From: Tubiluchus corallicola
Taxonomy: Eukaryota; Priapulida; Priapulimorpha; Priapulimorphida; Tubiluchidae
Reading direction: 5' to 3'
NCBI GenBank assembly: GCA_030141605.1
Contig: JAQGDQ010000685.1
Location: 1 to 64,000, forward strand
Length of the DNA: 64,000 bases
Below, piece by piece: positions 14,201 to 24,379 of the stretch. How positions within the stretch are numbered: position 1 is the first letter of the stretch; each line of letters begins with the position of its first letter. The notes beneath the pieces are model-generated. The model had not been told where the DNA came from and searched no databases. It saw nothing but the letters and a program-made list of their open reading frames with translations. The position numbers and the translations under genes were made by a program.

Positions 14201-17200
14201 CGAGTATGTCTGCAGTCTCCAGAGTCATATCCAAAGATCACTGGTTCAAACCCGTGATCAACCCTTCCTGTTGTTCGACCAAACTTTGGTTACAAAGTTA
14301 ATTAACCATTAATTACCTGTATAATTAATGAAAGTAAAAAAAACACAAATTTTCAAATACTTACGATGTTGGCAGCTGTCACCACGATACTGAGCGGGAC
14401 AAATGCAGACATTATCCTGGCAAACTCCTCCATTAAGACAAGTACGATCACACGAAGCTGTAACATGATAATAGACAGATCTCATTTACACACTGTATTG
14501 CAGTCAATGTTAACTTTACTACAAACTACAAACTACAAACTCCACCATTAAGACAAGTACGATCACACGAAGCTGTAACATGATAATAGACAGCTCTCAC
14601 TTACACACTGTATTGCAGTCAATGTTAACTTTACTACAAACTACAAACTCCACCATTAAGACAAGTACGATCACACGAAGCTGTAACATGATAATAGACA
14701 GCTCTCACTTACACACTGTATTGCAGTCAATGTTAACTTTGCTACAAACTACAAACTCCACCATTAAGACAAGTACGATCACACGAAGCTGTAACATGAT
14801 AATAGACAGCTCTCACTTACACACTGTATTGCAGTCAATGTTAACTTTACTACAAACTACAAACTCCTCCATTAAGACAAGTACGATCACACGGAGCTGT
14901 AACATGATAATAGACAGCTCTCACTTACACACTGTATTGCAGTCAATGTTAACTTTACTACAAACTACAAACTCCACCATTAAAACAAGTACGATCACAC
15001 GGAGCTGTAACATGATAATAGACAGCTCTCACTTACACACTGTATTGCAGTCAATGTTAACTTTACTACAAACTACAAACTCCACCATTAAAACAAGTAC
15101 GATCACACGGAGCTGTAACATGATAATAGACAGATCTCACTTACACACTGTATTGCAGTCAATGTTAACTTTACTACAAACTACAAACTCCACCATTAAA
15201 ACAAGTACGATCACACGGAGCTGTAACATGATAATAGACAGATCTCACTTACACACTGTATTGCAGTCAATGTTAACTTTACTACAAACTACAAACTCCT
15301 CCATTAAGACAAGTACGATCACACGAAGCTGTAACATGATAATAGACAGATCTCACTTACACACTGTATTGCAGTCAATGTTAACTTTACTACAAACTAC
15401 AAACTCCTCCATTAAGACAAGTACGATCACACGAAGCTGTAACATGATAATAGACAAATCTCACTTACACACTGTATTGCAGTCAATGTTAACTTTACTA
15501 CAAACTACAAACTCCACCATTAAAACAAGTACGATCACACGGAGCTGTAACATGATAATAGACAGATCTCACTTACACACTGTATTGCAGTCAATGTTAA
15601 CTTTACTACAAACTACAAACTCCACCATTAAAACAAGTACGATCACACGAAGCTGTAACATGATAATAGACAGATCTCACTTACACACTGTATTGCAGTC
15701 AATGTTAACTTTGCTACAAACTACAAACTCCTCCATTAAAACAAGTACGATCACACGGAGCTATAACATGATAATAGACAGATCTCACTTACACACTGTA
15801 TTGCAGTCAATGTTAACTTTAGTACAAACTACAAACTCTACCATTAAAACAAGTACGATCACACGGAGCTGTAACATGATAATAGACAGATCTCACTTAC
15901 ACACTGTATTGCAGTCAATGTTAACTTTACTACAAACTACAAACTCTACCATTAAAACAAGTACGATCACACGGAGCTGTAACATGATAATAGACAGATC
16001 TCACTTACACACTGTATTGCAGTCAATGTTAACTTTGCTACAAACTACAAACTCCTCCATTAAAACAAGTACGATCACACGGAGCTATAACATGATAACA
16101 GACAGATCTCACTTACACACTGTATTGCAGTCAATGTTAACTTTACTACAAACTACAAACTCCACCATTAAGACAAGTACGATCACACGAAGCTGTAACA
16201 TGATAATAGACAGATCTCACTTACACACTGTATTGCAGTCAATGTTAACTTTACTACAAACTACAAACTCCACCATTAAGACAAGTACGATCACACGAAG
16301 CTGCAACATGATAATAGACAGATCTCACTTACACACTGTATTGCAGTCAATGTTAACTTTACTACAAACTACAAACTCCACCATTAAGACAAGTACGATC
16401 ACACGAAGCTATAACATGATAATAGACAGATCTCACTTACACACTGTATTGCAGTCAATGTTAACTTTACTACAAACTCGCAAAAAACAGTTTACCCACT
16501 GACATAAGCTGATGAAACTGAACTAAACTAAACCTTAGTGGATATTTCTTACACTGTAGTTCATTTTGACTTGTGAAATATTTAGCTTAATCCTATCTGT
16601 TCTTATTAGAAGCTAAATAAAACCAGATGATTTAGTGTAGTGGTAACGCATCCGCTTTCCATCTGGGAGGTCGTGAGTTCGATACAGCGGCTGGGTCATT
16701 CCAAAAAGACTTAAAAATGGTCTTTGCTGTAGCCCTGTTTGGCACGTGGTATTTCGATAAAAGTGGGGCAATAATAGTCTCTGTTATGTAGTTGTAGATT
16801 GTTATTTACAGTCACCCCAAAAGCTGTTTGAACCTTATGTTAATTGTTCATCAAAAAAAAACGACTTTAAATAAAGATTATTTTTATTGTTGGTTGTTGT
16901 TGTTGTTATTGTTTTATTATTATTATTACTATTACTATTGTCACTATTATTATTATTATTATTATTAACATCATCATCATCATCATCAACATCATCATCA
17001 TCACCATCATCATCATCACCATCATCACCACCACCATCATCATCATCACCATCACCACCATCATCATCACACCACCATCACCACACCACACACACAACAC
17101 ACACACACACACACACACACAACACACCACCACCATCACCACATCATCATCATCATCATCCATCACCACCATCATCACCATCATCATCACCATCACCACC

Positions 17201-20200
17201 ATCACCACCATCATCACCACCATCACCATCACCATCACCATCATCACCACCACCACCATCATCATCACCATCACCACCATCATCACCATCATCACCACCA
17301 TCACCATCACCACACACACCACCACCACACCACACAACCACCACCACACCACCACATCACCATCACACATCATCAACACCACACCACACACCACCACCAC
17401 ATCACACACCATCATCATCACCATCACCATCATCATCACCACCACCATCATCATCACCATCATCATCATCATCACAACAACATCATCATCACCATCACCA
17501 TCACCATCATCACCACCATTCAAGTCAAAACAAAAATGACTGGTAAATTTCACATTTGTCTGACATTGTAGGAAACTGAACTTTGCTTAGCACTTCCTTC
17601 ACGTATTGGGAAAATTTACTGAGATTCTTCATGACCACAAGCCACAAAGAAACTTAATAACAGCAAACTGTAAAATGAACCTAAAATCTATACAGCTAAC
17701 AAAGCAGCAGGTAATTTCCCATGTTCCATTTACACTTTCTAAATATCCTCTCACAGCCAATTGATACATTAACCAATGAAATCTTGCACTTATACAAAGT
17801 TTTACAAATTAAAATTACATTTCGAATTGTTTAAAATATAGATCATCTATTCTTAATTAATTTTTAATTACTGTTGCCAATGGCGTGCTTCATCAGTCAA
17901 GAAAACCTTACCTTCGCAATTTGGGAAATGATTGCCATTAGTCCAAACGTCGCCTGACCGTTGAGGGTCACACACGGTCACTAGGGAGTCCCCTCCATCT
18001 GGAAAGCGATGATTTGCCCTGCACGATGCCACGCACTCCCTAAATATCAAACTGGTGATGCAGCTGAGCCAATTTTCACTCATAAGATTGAAATCGATTA
18101 AAATAACAACTCAAAAGTGTCGGCATCGTCCGTCAACTTTTATTTAAACTCAAAACCTCAATTTTAATTATTACCACCGGAAATGTTCAGAAGAAAAATC
18201 ACGATCTTTGCAGTTATACTAAAGACTAAAAAAAAGGACCAGTTCTCTGACCAAGGACCAGTTCTCTGACCAATCACGTGGATTAATGCATATGACAAGT
18301 AGCTAATAAACTAATAATGATTATCACCATTTTCTAGATACATTGAGCTCACATATTAATGCAATACACAATGCAGAGGTGGACATGGATAATTAGTAAC
18401 AATAGAAATATATACAAAAAATAATACAATATATACAATTTTGAATTACTTAGTTAGTAAATATAAAAGCTTCTCATTCAGTTCATTTCGAGTGAAACCT
18501 TCAATAATTAATTCACTATGAACTATGAATTTATTTTTCACACATCAAAATAAAATATCGTAGACATTAATAAACAATACATAAAATGATTTGAGTAGTG
18601 CCAGGTGAGTGTACGACCATATGGTCATTAACACACTCACCTTACTTAAATGAAAAAAATATTAAAGTTATACATGCTTCTCTAGATGACTTAATGTAAT
18701 TGATGTAATAAAGTAAATGATGTAATAATAGCAAGGAAACATAAGGAAAACATAATATGTAATTACGATAATGATATAGGCTGCGATGAATGAATAATTT
18801 CATTTAAATTGATTTATACCTTTTACTAATAAAGTAACAAAGGTCGTAAAGATACCTATTAGTAAAAGAAAAACATTAGTGCAAAAAGACACACGTGCAC
18901 AAAAAAGAGAAAAACCTCTGGTTTTCTACGCCAATGAATATTTACTAAGTAAAAATATCTTATATTGTTTGGTAGGTATTTATAAAGAAGGAGTGGAAAT
19001 GATTGTATTGAGTACACTATTCCACAATTTAGGTATTTAAGCCATACACTGTGTTAAATCCAGTTTGAAAATAGTGTCCCATACTGGAAGACCTTCACGT
19101 TGATAAGACCAGTAGATTTCATAGCTTAGTTTTTCTTCTGCGGTTTAATTTAAATTCATTTCTTTACTTTCACAAAAAATTCTATTTTCTCCTAGTTTTA
19201 TTAAACTTCAATGATCATTCAGACAGTGCAGTGGCAAGAGAATTTTGTTATTGACTGACGCATTTTTACATCTTTAATATCATTTTACAAAGAATGTTAA
19301 TAAGAGGTACAATTTCGGCTATGCAAAGTGTCGTATTTGAATGGGAATCGTAGGGAATGCCTACAATTTTAGAGAATTAGGGAATGCCTACAACTCGTCC
19401 CAAAGATTTTCTAACGTTACTAACTTAATGTTACCGTAAGTTTGGCAAAAAGTACTACTACTAATTTACTAATTTACAGGATATTTACTAATATGTATAC
19501 ATAAAATACATAAAATGCAAAAACAACTATGTTGACGGTTTATCATACAAAGTCGATTTTAAATAAATATCATTAAAACAAGCAGTAAAGACTGGAGATT
19601 CTACACTGAAATATCAGTAAATTTCTTGTAAATTAGTAAATTGGCAAAAATTTCTTTATTATTTACAAAAATTCATATTCGCTGTAAGAAATGCCATCAT
19701 TTTCTTGCATAAATTTAAGAAGATGTGTCCAAGCACCATTATCTGTTAGCATTTTTGTCTAATTATGTTATAGTAATTCACTGAGCTTTTTCGTGTAAAA
19801 GTTTTTATGATAAAAAAATGGGAAACTTACACAAAAAGCAATCAGAAAAAATTAGCTGGGCATTTAGTCGAGTTATTAACAAGATTTATGCAGGCCTGTG
19901 TAGTAGCTGGATAGGTGTTAAGCTTTTAGATCACCCAACATATAACACGTCATCATCAGAAACATAGCTATATAATTGTGTACAACTGTATTTTTAGCTA
20001 CGTGTAAGTTAAAGACTTTGTCTTTACCGAGATACTTACTTTTTAGTATAACCTCCAGTAGTGTGACATTCTACTCTACCGTTAAGAGGGGGCAACGGTA
20101 TTGAACAAACTGCATCTGAAATATATGCAGTCAAGTCAAATTTATTTGTTACTCACGACGGAATGAACTCGCAGTTATTAAAATTTTGAAATGAAACTTA

Positions 20201-22336
20201 AATTAAGAGATGGAAATACGACATAGTTGGTACTGAACTTAGACTTGAACCAAAGACTTCTAAACTACAATGCCAGAAGGGACTGTGTAGCCTAGCGGTG
20301 ATGGTTCTGGAGCGTTTTGCTGCTTTTGGTTAAAATTCAGGATCACTCCCGACCTTTCATATTTCCTGTCTTCCTCTCAAATTTGATTTAAAAGACTGGT
20401 TAATTATCTGTCCATTCGTTTGAACTGCTACATTTCCAAAATTTACATTTAGCACAAAGTTTTCAGACAGTTTGGTATTATCACATAATGTTTCTGAAGT
20501 TCACTATGTAACTGCAATATGCATAACAACACTTATTCATTGGAAGGTGCTGCCCTCTACGAGCAGTGCGGAGAGGAATGGACAGGAGGAGAACAATGAT
20601 GGTCGCGTTTTTATTCACAGCAATGTTTTTTATCGTTATTGTGTTATAGTTAACAACAGCGTTTAGTTATTACCAAATTTGTACCTCGAGAAATTTTAAA
20701 TCTTGATGAAGAGCCGGCGATGTAAGTTACATGAATTTAAATAATTTAATTAAGTTTATGAATTCGATTTCCGAAATTTGAGAAAGTACATTTACCAATA
20801 AGTTGACTTCTTAATTATTAAGCTTCTGTATATCAGTCTATTTATTTTCTTACTTGTTAATGTTCTCTTTATTATTCTCTTTAGAATAAACGACTTTGGA
20901 ACATGAATGAAATAGTGAAGGCTTTCTGTACATAACACACTAGATATGGTTAGCTTTCAATTTCTCTCATGAGTCAGAATGCGACAACAAAGCAACAAGA
21001 TTAGGTCATCAAGGGTAACATAGCAGCCACATTTACAAGTGACCAGTCCGGTGACCAGCCCGGCTAAAATCTTTTTATCTATAATTGACCAAATGGCAAA
21101 ATAATAAAAACTTTATTAACTTATTTATTTGTGAAACAAAAATATTAATTTAATTTTTTTTAATTACAGGTACTTAAAGAACCGGTAACAAATTAAAACA
21201 TTCTCCTCAATCCAGCATTAAATTAATGACCACATTTGTACCTCTGACCATGAAGTTGATTTCAATAATTTCAACATTGTGACCAGAGCTACAAATAACG
21301 GGGACTTATTAATAAAAGAAAGTTTATCTATGTACCCTAATAAGCCTTCTCTTAATGTGCAAAGCAGTTCAATTCATTTAACTTTATTTTCAAACAATAT
21401 TTGTTATTGTATTAATTTCTTTCATATAGGTCTGCTTAATCATTACCTATTTGGCTTTTTGTAAATACATAATTAGTGCTCAAGTTACTGTATCAATTTC
21501 TTTTCTACTGGCCTGCTTATTCATTACCTATTTTGTTTCTGTTAAATACACAATTAGTGCATAATGTTCTGTACTGTAAGCTCTGCATATATAAACAGGT
21601 TGTATGTTTGTAAAAATTTGCTACTGGTGATGACAGCAGTAGCTTTGTAACTATGTAAGTTAAAAGTTTTAATAAAGTTGTCGTGTTTTAATGCCGTCGG
21701 ACAGACAAAAATGTTTTAATAGTGATATTTATTGTATTTATTACTAAAAGTATATTTATTGTACGTAAACGTATGAAACAATGGAATAAATCAATAAGTT
21801 TACATACCTAACTGACCTCCTCCGTTAACATTAAATCCACCAGCTAAACCGGAAGTTCCACCGACATTGAAAAATCCACCGATTCCCGTATTTCCATTGT
21901 CGCCGAATCCACCAAACTGTCCACCATTGAATCCCGGAAAATTGATTCCAGCTTGTTCTCTGTAATAATCAGAAATACAGATGAGAATTAACTAAACGAA
22001 TCTCGATAAATTCTAAACATTGGCTAAAAATCAATAAAAATCTTAAAGTAAACATTGACAATAAGTTTATCAAAGTGATTCACACATTTTAGCAATTTGA
22101 TCAACATTTACAAGCTTGAATTTCATCACTTGATGACTAGAATTCTTCTGAATTTAATACAATTCAAGGTTGTTCAAATAAAAAATGAATTATTAGTGTA
22201 TCCTTTATGACTGCCAGTTTATTTCGGACAACAAAAATACCAAAAAACATTGCGATAAAAATACTTACGCGCCATTGGATGAAGCACAAAATAAACAGAC
22301 TAATAAGAAGACAAATAAGTCTGATGCAAAATGCAT
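1434..22336 (-). CDS. secreted sushi-EGF-VWD-C8-TIL protein, hemocytin/SCO-spondin-like (5' part, 12 exons)
   Basis: The gene reads right to left. Its 12 exons join in frame with matching phases (2,1,2,1,1,1,1,0,1,0,1 at the 11 junctions) to give about 616 residues and no stop. Domain order by approximate residue: signal peptide 1-22, Gly-rich 24-73, six-Cys sushi 76-140, EGF 143-171, six-Cys sushi 176-230, VWD 258-420 with the CGLCG motif, C8 450-535, then TIL 541-598 running into a VWC-like start. VWD-C8-TIL is the assembly unit of gel-forming mucins, VWF, SCO-spondin and insect hemocytin/hemolectin. Such proteins are exported and cross-link by disulfides. The sushi-EGF-sushi leader before the first VWD most resembles hemocytin/hemolectin, a haemocyte clotting protein, but that assignment is inference. 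The protein must continue left of the window. Confidence 0.85.
2486..2648 (-). CDS. exon 11: C8 domain core
   Basis: It encodes RYVEACRQDVCSC, then DCACNTFEAFFRDCYR, the hallmark of the C8 domain found after VWD in mucins and VWF. Donor TGTC|GTAAGT, phase 1. The acceptor (cttacag at 2649-2655) is repeated about 52 times upstream in the 36-bp array. The exon frame stays open into the first five array units. Confidence 0.9.
2641..4526. repeat. 36-bp minisatellite seeded on the C8 exon acceptor (~52 copies)
   Basis: Each 36-bp unit contains, on the gene's strand, a T-rich tract, the acceptor TTTCTTACAG and the first 7-8 nt of exon 11 (ATACTCAA). The authentic acceptor is the last unit. Variants differ mainly at AAACATAAA/AAGAATAAA and T/C positions. 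In the exon's frame a unit reads as 12 residues without a stop. Stops (TAG) occur only in three variant units, near 2829, 3333 and 4377. Confidence 0.95.
4535..4875 (+). repeat. interspersed repeat family B, copy 1
   Basis: It resembles the reverse complement of 24930-25320. Shared blocks include 'gcagttagcaatgt', 'acaaggatgcc' with 'ccatgttgga', and near-terminal 'ttagcctaa'-like sequence. Ends resemble weak inverted repeats (TAAGGCT / AGCCTTA). Probably an old MITE; superfamily not determined. Confidence 0.5.
4921..5078 (-). CDS. exon 10: first part of the C8 module
   Basis: Acceptor gttttacag, donor TCTAAG|GTAGGA, phase 1 in and 0 out. It encodes a Cys-bearing helix-rich segment (DDCPATENRDNTC, later ECKRLEELVRNNEKYQSCSK) which reads straight into the C8 core in exon 11. 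A tandem array at 5112-5848 begins about 35 bp upstream of the acceptor. Confidence 0.8.
5112..5848. repeat. ~30-bp tandem array with higher-order duplication
   Basis: Units contain 'gctttgtacatagcatagc' variants. A larger block of about 170 bp near 5154-5320 recurs at 5549-5710, showing a two-level structure. It lies in the intron just upstream of exon 10 and does not include its acceptor. The open frames across it are by-products of the 30-bp period. Confidence 0.85.
6152..6296 (-). CDS. exon 9: C-terminal VWD with CGLCG motif
   Basis: It encodes VTDAMRDKTCGLCGIYDND followed by a conserved DF and a W motif. CGLCG is the vicinal-Cys motif of VWD domains, linked in VWF and mucins to disulfide exchange during multimer assembly. 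Donor AAATG|GTAGGC. The acceptor gatgtag has a weak pyrimidine tract but is the one that keeps phase 0. Confidence 0.85.
6524..6782 (+). mobile_element. 'CTTTTCACAG' MITE family, truncated copy
   Basis: Matches the internal and right part of the copies at 54040-54390 and 63647-64000, and 50568-50938 in reverse, with shared blocks such as 'gtggtacacttaacctt' and 'ttactgaactgatgca'. The right end keeps a decayed CTATGAAAAG terminus; the left end is missing. It abuts the hAT MITE that follows. Confidence 0.6.
6792..7291. mobile_element. hAT-type MITE, copy 1 (500 bp)
   Basis: Perfect 14-bp terminal inverted repeats CAGGGGTGTGCAAA / TTTGCACACCCCTG, flanked by an exact 8-bp duplication CTTTACGT (6784-6791 and 7292-7299). 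The 8-bp duplication and CAGGG-type ends are diagnostic for hAT elements. It contains GC-rich 'gggccgca' motifs and no transposase. It inserted in the intron between exons 8 and 9. Confidence 0.95.
7328..7479 (-). CDS. exon 8: middle of the VWD domain
   Basis: Acceptor ctttttcag, donor GAT|GTACGT, phase 1 in and 0 out. It encodes beta-strand-rich sequence ending in FRLRWDGREGIFVD, the 'WDG' strand that precedes the CGLCG loop in VWD domains. Just downstream on the coding strand lies the hAT MITE at 6792-7291. Confidence 0.85.
7591..9465. mobile_element. candidate piggyBac-like element containing a minisatellite
   Basis: Flanked by TTAA on both sides (7587-7590 and 9466-9469). Ends are similar in inverted orientation: CTCCTTCAGG at the left and CCTGAAAGAG at the right. 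TTAA duplication is the piggyBac signature. Most of the interior is the 46-bp array. No transposase was seen. The ends are short and partly diverged, so this is a candidate only. Confidence 0.45.
7620..8882. repeat. 46-bp minisatellite (~27 copies)
   Basis: Units combine 'tcggatatgtaatcatgc' with 'atcatggtatgagcacag' and near variants. Units between about 7690 and 8340 show many one-base losses (for example gctatgaatcatgg for gctatgaaatcatgg), while units after 8340 are uniform. It lies in the intron between exons 7 and 8. Confidence 0.95.
9560..9935 (+). mobile_element. 3' end of a non-LTR retroelement with (GATT)n tail
   Basis: Contains a direct duplication with a 93-bp period (9591 and 9684, starting ttcctatccctaatc). 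It then ends GTGAAATAAATTGATTGATTGATTG: an AATAAA signal and a simple-repeat tail typical of CR1/L2-like 3' ends. No coding part is present. Confidence 0.55.
10102..10344 (-). CDS. exon 7: N-terminal half of the VWD domain
   Basis: Acceptor cactccag, donor ATTACAG|GTATGT, phase 1 on both sides. It shows the opening VWD pattern: STCSAWSQSHYRSFDGQ, a FHGQCSYALAKDC strand and a SIHIVNDRYC strand. Asp in the FDG turn is the usual calcium-site residue of VWD modules. Confidence 0.9.
10904..12198. repeat. 85-bp minisatellite (~15 copies)
   Basis: A highly uniform array of 85-86 bp units containing 'ggtcaagtgattaaatgt' and 'ttccagaaacaacgaggt'. The copies differ at a few sites only (CCGCTGG/CCACTGG, ACGAGG/ATGAGG), suggesting recent homogenisation. 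It sits in the intron between exons 6 and 7, away from the splice sites. Confidence 0.95.
12770..13009 (-). CDS. exon 6: sushi 2 plus linker
   Basis: This 240-bp exon, phase 1 in and out, has acceptor tttttag and donor GAAG|GTATGA. It contains six Cys in sushi order, ending near GRWTPAVAPKC, followed by a charged linker (RSRKPEPLTADLRSMAE) that leads into the VWD domain. Confidence 0.85.
13280..13965 (-). mobile_element. 5'-truncated, frameshifted non-LTR retrotransposon
   Basis: On the minus strand two frames carry reverse-transcriptase C-terminal sequence: VNKTKLVTF..., then KYLGHILSDDNRDDLDILRQ, and after a frameshift KLKVAYNVSTRKLF. This is the palm-end and thumb region of a LINE RT. The 3' end is AT-rich near 13300. 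A dead copy inside the intron between exons 5 and 6. Confidence 0.75.
14365..14457 (-). CDS. exon 5: EGF-like domain
   Basis: This 93-bp exon has phase 1 on both sides, the classic symmetric EGF exon. It encodes SCDRTCLNGGVCQDNVCIC followed by PAQYRGDSCQH, with six Cys in EGF spacing and no calcium-binding consensus. The acceptor and first 30 nt of this exon are the seed of the 108-bp tandem array at 14428-16480. Confidence 0.9.
14428..16480. repeat. 108-bp minisatellite seeded on the EGF exon acceptor (~19 copies)
   Basis: Each 108-bp unit holds, on the gene's strand, a donor-like GTAAGTGAG, an acceptor (CATGTTACAG) and the first 30 nt of the EGF exon. The real exon 5 acceptor belongs to the first unit. 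Units are 95% or more alike by eye. Because 108 is a multiple of 3, a spurious 640-codon frame exists on the plus strand. Confidence 0.95.
16622..16880 (+). mobile_element. tRNA-derived SINE
   Basis: The head resembles a tRNA promoter: A-box-like TTTAGTGTAGTGGTAACGC, then B-box-like GGTCGTGAGTTCGAT about 35 nt later. A non-tRNA body follows, ending in AAATAAAG and A/T-rich sequence. It cannot be a functional tRNA because the acceptor stem and 3' half are missing. Confidence 0.6.
16884..17530. repeat. (CAT/CAC)n trinucleotide-rich low-complexity tract
   Basis: Starts as ATT repeats, passes through CAT/CAC repeats with a CA-dinucleotide patch near 17095-17120, and ends as CAT/CAC. It produces spurious Ser/Pro/His-rich and Val/Met/Asp-rich frames. 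Intron between exons 4 and 5. Confidence 0.95.
17912..18039 (-). CDS. exon 4: second half of sushi 1
   Basis: It encodes ECVASCRANHRFPDGG then a VCD..W..FPNCE pattern, which completes the six-Cys sushi fold. The donor is GAAG|GTAAGG. The acceptor chosen is atttag at 18040-18041. A second in-phase acceptor (ctcag, exon start 18063) would add 8 residues and one extra Cys; the shorter exon fits the fold better. Confidence 0.75.
18064..20039. other. intron 3, AT-rich, no gene seen
   Basis: Apart from a tandem pair of an 18-bp word (ggaccagttctctgacca) at 18237-18272 and a short repeat of 'agggaatgcctacaa' near 19350-19395, no coding, RNA or mobile-element signature was recognised here. Confidence 0.5.
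20040..20115 (-). CDS. exon 3: first half of sushi 1
   Basis: This 76-bp exon has acceptor atttcag and donor AAAAA|GTAAGT. It encodes AVCSIPLPPLNGRVEC followed by HTTGGYTKK, which gives the first two cysteines and the typical 'NGxxxC' stretch of a sushi/CCP domain. Phase 1 in, phase 2 out. Confidence 0.8.
21808..21959 (-). CDS. exon 2: Gly-rich linker
   Basis: Acceptor ttacag, donor TTAG|GTATGT. It encodes about 50 residues dominated by Gly, Phe and Asn (for example GGQFGGFGDNG), with no Cys. This low-complexity segment sits directly after the signal peptide. Phases 2 in and 1 out match both neighbours. Its function is unknown; Gly-rich leaders are common in extracellular matrix proteins. 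Confidence 0.8.
22269..22336 (-). CDS. exon 1: start codon and signal peptide
   Basis: The ATG at 22336-22334 opens MHFASDLFVFLLVCLFC, followed by ASSNG-A: a hydrophobic core with a small-residue cleavage site near residue 22. The donor GC|GTAAGT ends in phase 2 and fits exon 2. Upstream on the same strand are two tiny open frames (MLFI-stop and MHF-stop) that could dampen initiation. No clear TATA box was found. Confidence 0.85.
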
Positions 22337-22910
22337 TTTTCCAGACAAATGCGTCGTCTAGAAATGCATTTAGATGAAGAGCATTTTTGCGATGGTGGAC
22401 AGAAGCTCTGCGTCTATCACCCACTGAAAGAGGAAGTGAATGGTAGCATTCACAGGAAACACACCTTCACACATCCTCTTGCACCTTCCCTTTTCTTGTC
22501 TACAGATGCAGGATAGCCTACATACCTGGATTTAAACATCCACGTGTATCGACCTAATAAGTGACATTAGTACTGCAAATACTGTTTCCTAACAGGAACT
22601 GAAGTTGTTAAACAATCAGCACGTCTCTTTACAATAACTTGTTGCCACACGATTTTAAAAGCAAAAATTTACACTTTCATGTGTAGGTTAGGAAACAATT
22701 ATACAACAAAAAAATCTTTTTAATACATTTTCACTACATAAAGAAAGCAAAACTTACAATTCAGAGATACTATGACTAAGAGACGTATTTTTTACTGAAG
22801 TTATTGGTAACACAACAAAAACAAAATGTCAAAATTTCCTTCATAAAATTCTATATTTATAGTAATTAATTACAGTCTATAGATACCTGGTTTAATACTA
22901 TTACTCTGCA
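22337..22910. other. upstream region of the VWD gene
   Basis: This holds the 5'UTR and probable promoter of the minus-strand gene. Two tiny upstream open frames lie within about 45 bp of the start codon. No convincing TATA box was found; a TTTCAGTG at about 22420 could be an initiator or a 5'UTR acceptor. Confidence 0.35.
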
Positions 22911-23632
22911 GTCTAATACTAATACTAATACTAATACCAATACTAATATTGATACTAATACTAATTTTAATACTAATACTAATACTAATATTAATACTAA
23001 TACTAATATTAATACTAATACCAATACCAATACTAATATTGATACTAATACTAATTTTAATACTAATACTAATATTAATACTAATACTAATACTAATACT
23101 AATACTAATATACTAATACTAATACCAATACCAATACCAATACCAATATTGATACTAATAGTAATTTTAATACTAATACTAATACTAATATTGATATTAA
23201 TACTAATACTAATACCAATATTAATACTAATACTAATACTAATAACAATACCAATACCAATACCAATACCAATACTAATATTGATACTAATTTTAATACT
23301 AATACTAATATTAATACTAATACTAATACTAATTTTAATACTAATACTAATATTAATACTAATACTAATATTAATATTAATACTAATACTAATATTAATA
23401 CTAATATTAATACTAATACTAATACTAATATTAATACTAATACTAATACTAATACTAATACTAATATTAATATTAATACTACTACTAATACTAATACTAA
23501 TACTAATACTAATACTAATATTAATACTAATACTAATACTAATACTAATACTAATACTAATACTAATACTAATACTAATACTAATACTAATACTAATACT
23601 AATACTAATACTAATACTAATACTACCAATAC
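22911..23632. repeat. (ACTAAT)n hexanucleotide microsatellite, ~720 bp
   Basis: Near-perfect TACTAA repeats with interspersed ATTAAT, ACCAAT and GATACT variants, purer toward the right. It lies about 570 bp upstream of the VWD gene start. It yields spurious Leu/Ile frames on the plus strand and Leu/Val frames on the minus strand. Confidence 0.98.
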
Positions 23633-23750
23633 TTTTCTGCAGTCTAAAATGAATAATAAGATAACAGCCGTTTATAAAAATGCAAGTAGCTTACCAGCAT
23701 GGTATGACAATGGTGTACATGTTGTCATATCAATGTACCAAATTCATTAC

Positions 23751-23883
23751 AAGCACCATACAGTGCAGATAGGCAACTTTTCACTGTTGCCAGCAAGCGC
23801 CATACAGCGCAGATAGGCAACTTTTCACTGTTGCCAGCAAGCGCCATACAGCGCAGATAGGCAACTTTTCACTGTTGCCAGTA
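23751..23883. repeat. 44-bp tandem repeat (3 copies)
   Basis: Three units containing 'gccatacagcgcagatag' and 'gcaacttttcactgttgc'. The latter is a near-palindrome, so each unit can form a small hairpin. Confidence 0.85.
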
Positions 23884-24379
23884 ATCCCAGCATTGTAACC
23901 TCGATGTATTAAAACTATTAGCTGAATTTACCACCATTCAACTACCGACTATAGTCAGAAATGTGAATATGCCACATCATTGTATTTAGGATGCAAACAT
24001 ACACAAAACGCAGGTACAAACAACAACTATACCACTTTACACAGAAATGGTCAAATAGGCAATCGAATCCAGCAAAACTTTTTATACTGCATATATAAAA
24101 AATGTATTAAATTTCACAGATCAATGTTACACGAGTACTTTAATGATTACGAATACTGATATAAGTAAACAATTAATTTCATTTCATTACGATTTATAAC
24201 ATTCAGCACTCTCACTGGACTGAGCCGACAAAAACAGCAGATCAAATGAATGTGGCTGGTATTAAATACAACCCACATAAAGGTACAAAGGTTGTTTGTA
24301 GCAGAAATATACAAAAACAGGTTTTCGTAACATTAATACAAAATGCATACAGTTAATAAATGAATTTTAAGGTCTACTC

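Noticed and set aside
14580-16502. A 640-codon plus-strand frame of 36-residue repeats
   Set aside because: By-product of the 108-bp array; antisense to the EGF exon acceptor copies.
16887-17553. Ser/Pro/His-rich and Met/Val/Asp-rich frames of over 210 codons
   Set aside because: Pure trinucleotide low-complexity DNA in an intron.
20280-20400. tRNA-like A-box (TAGCCTAGCGGTGATGG)
   Set aside because: The downstream B-box is too degenerate to support a tRNA or SINE.
23105-23652. Leu/Val and Leu/Ile repeat frames on both strands, looking like membrane proteins
   Set aside because: They are translations of the (ACTAAT)n microsatellite.
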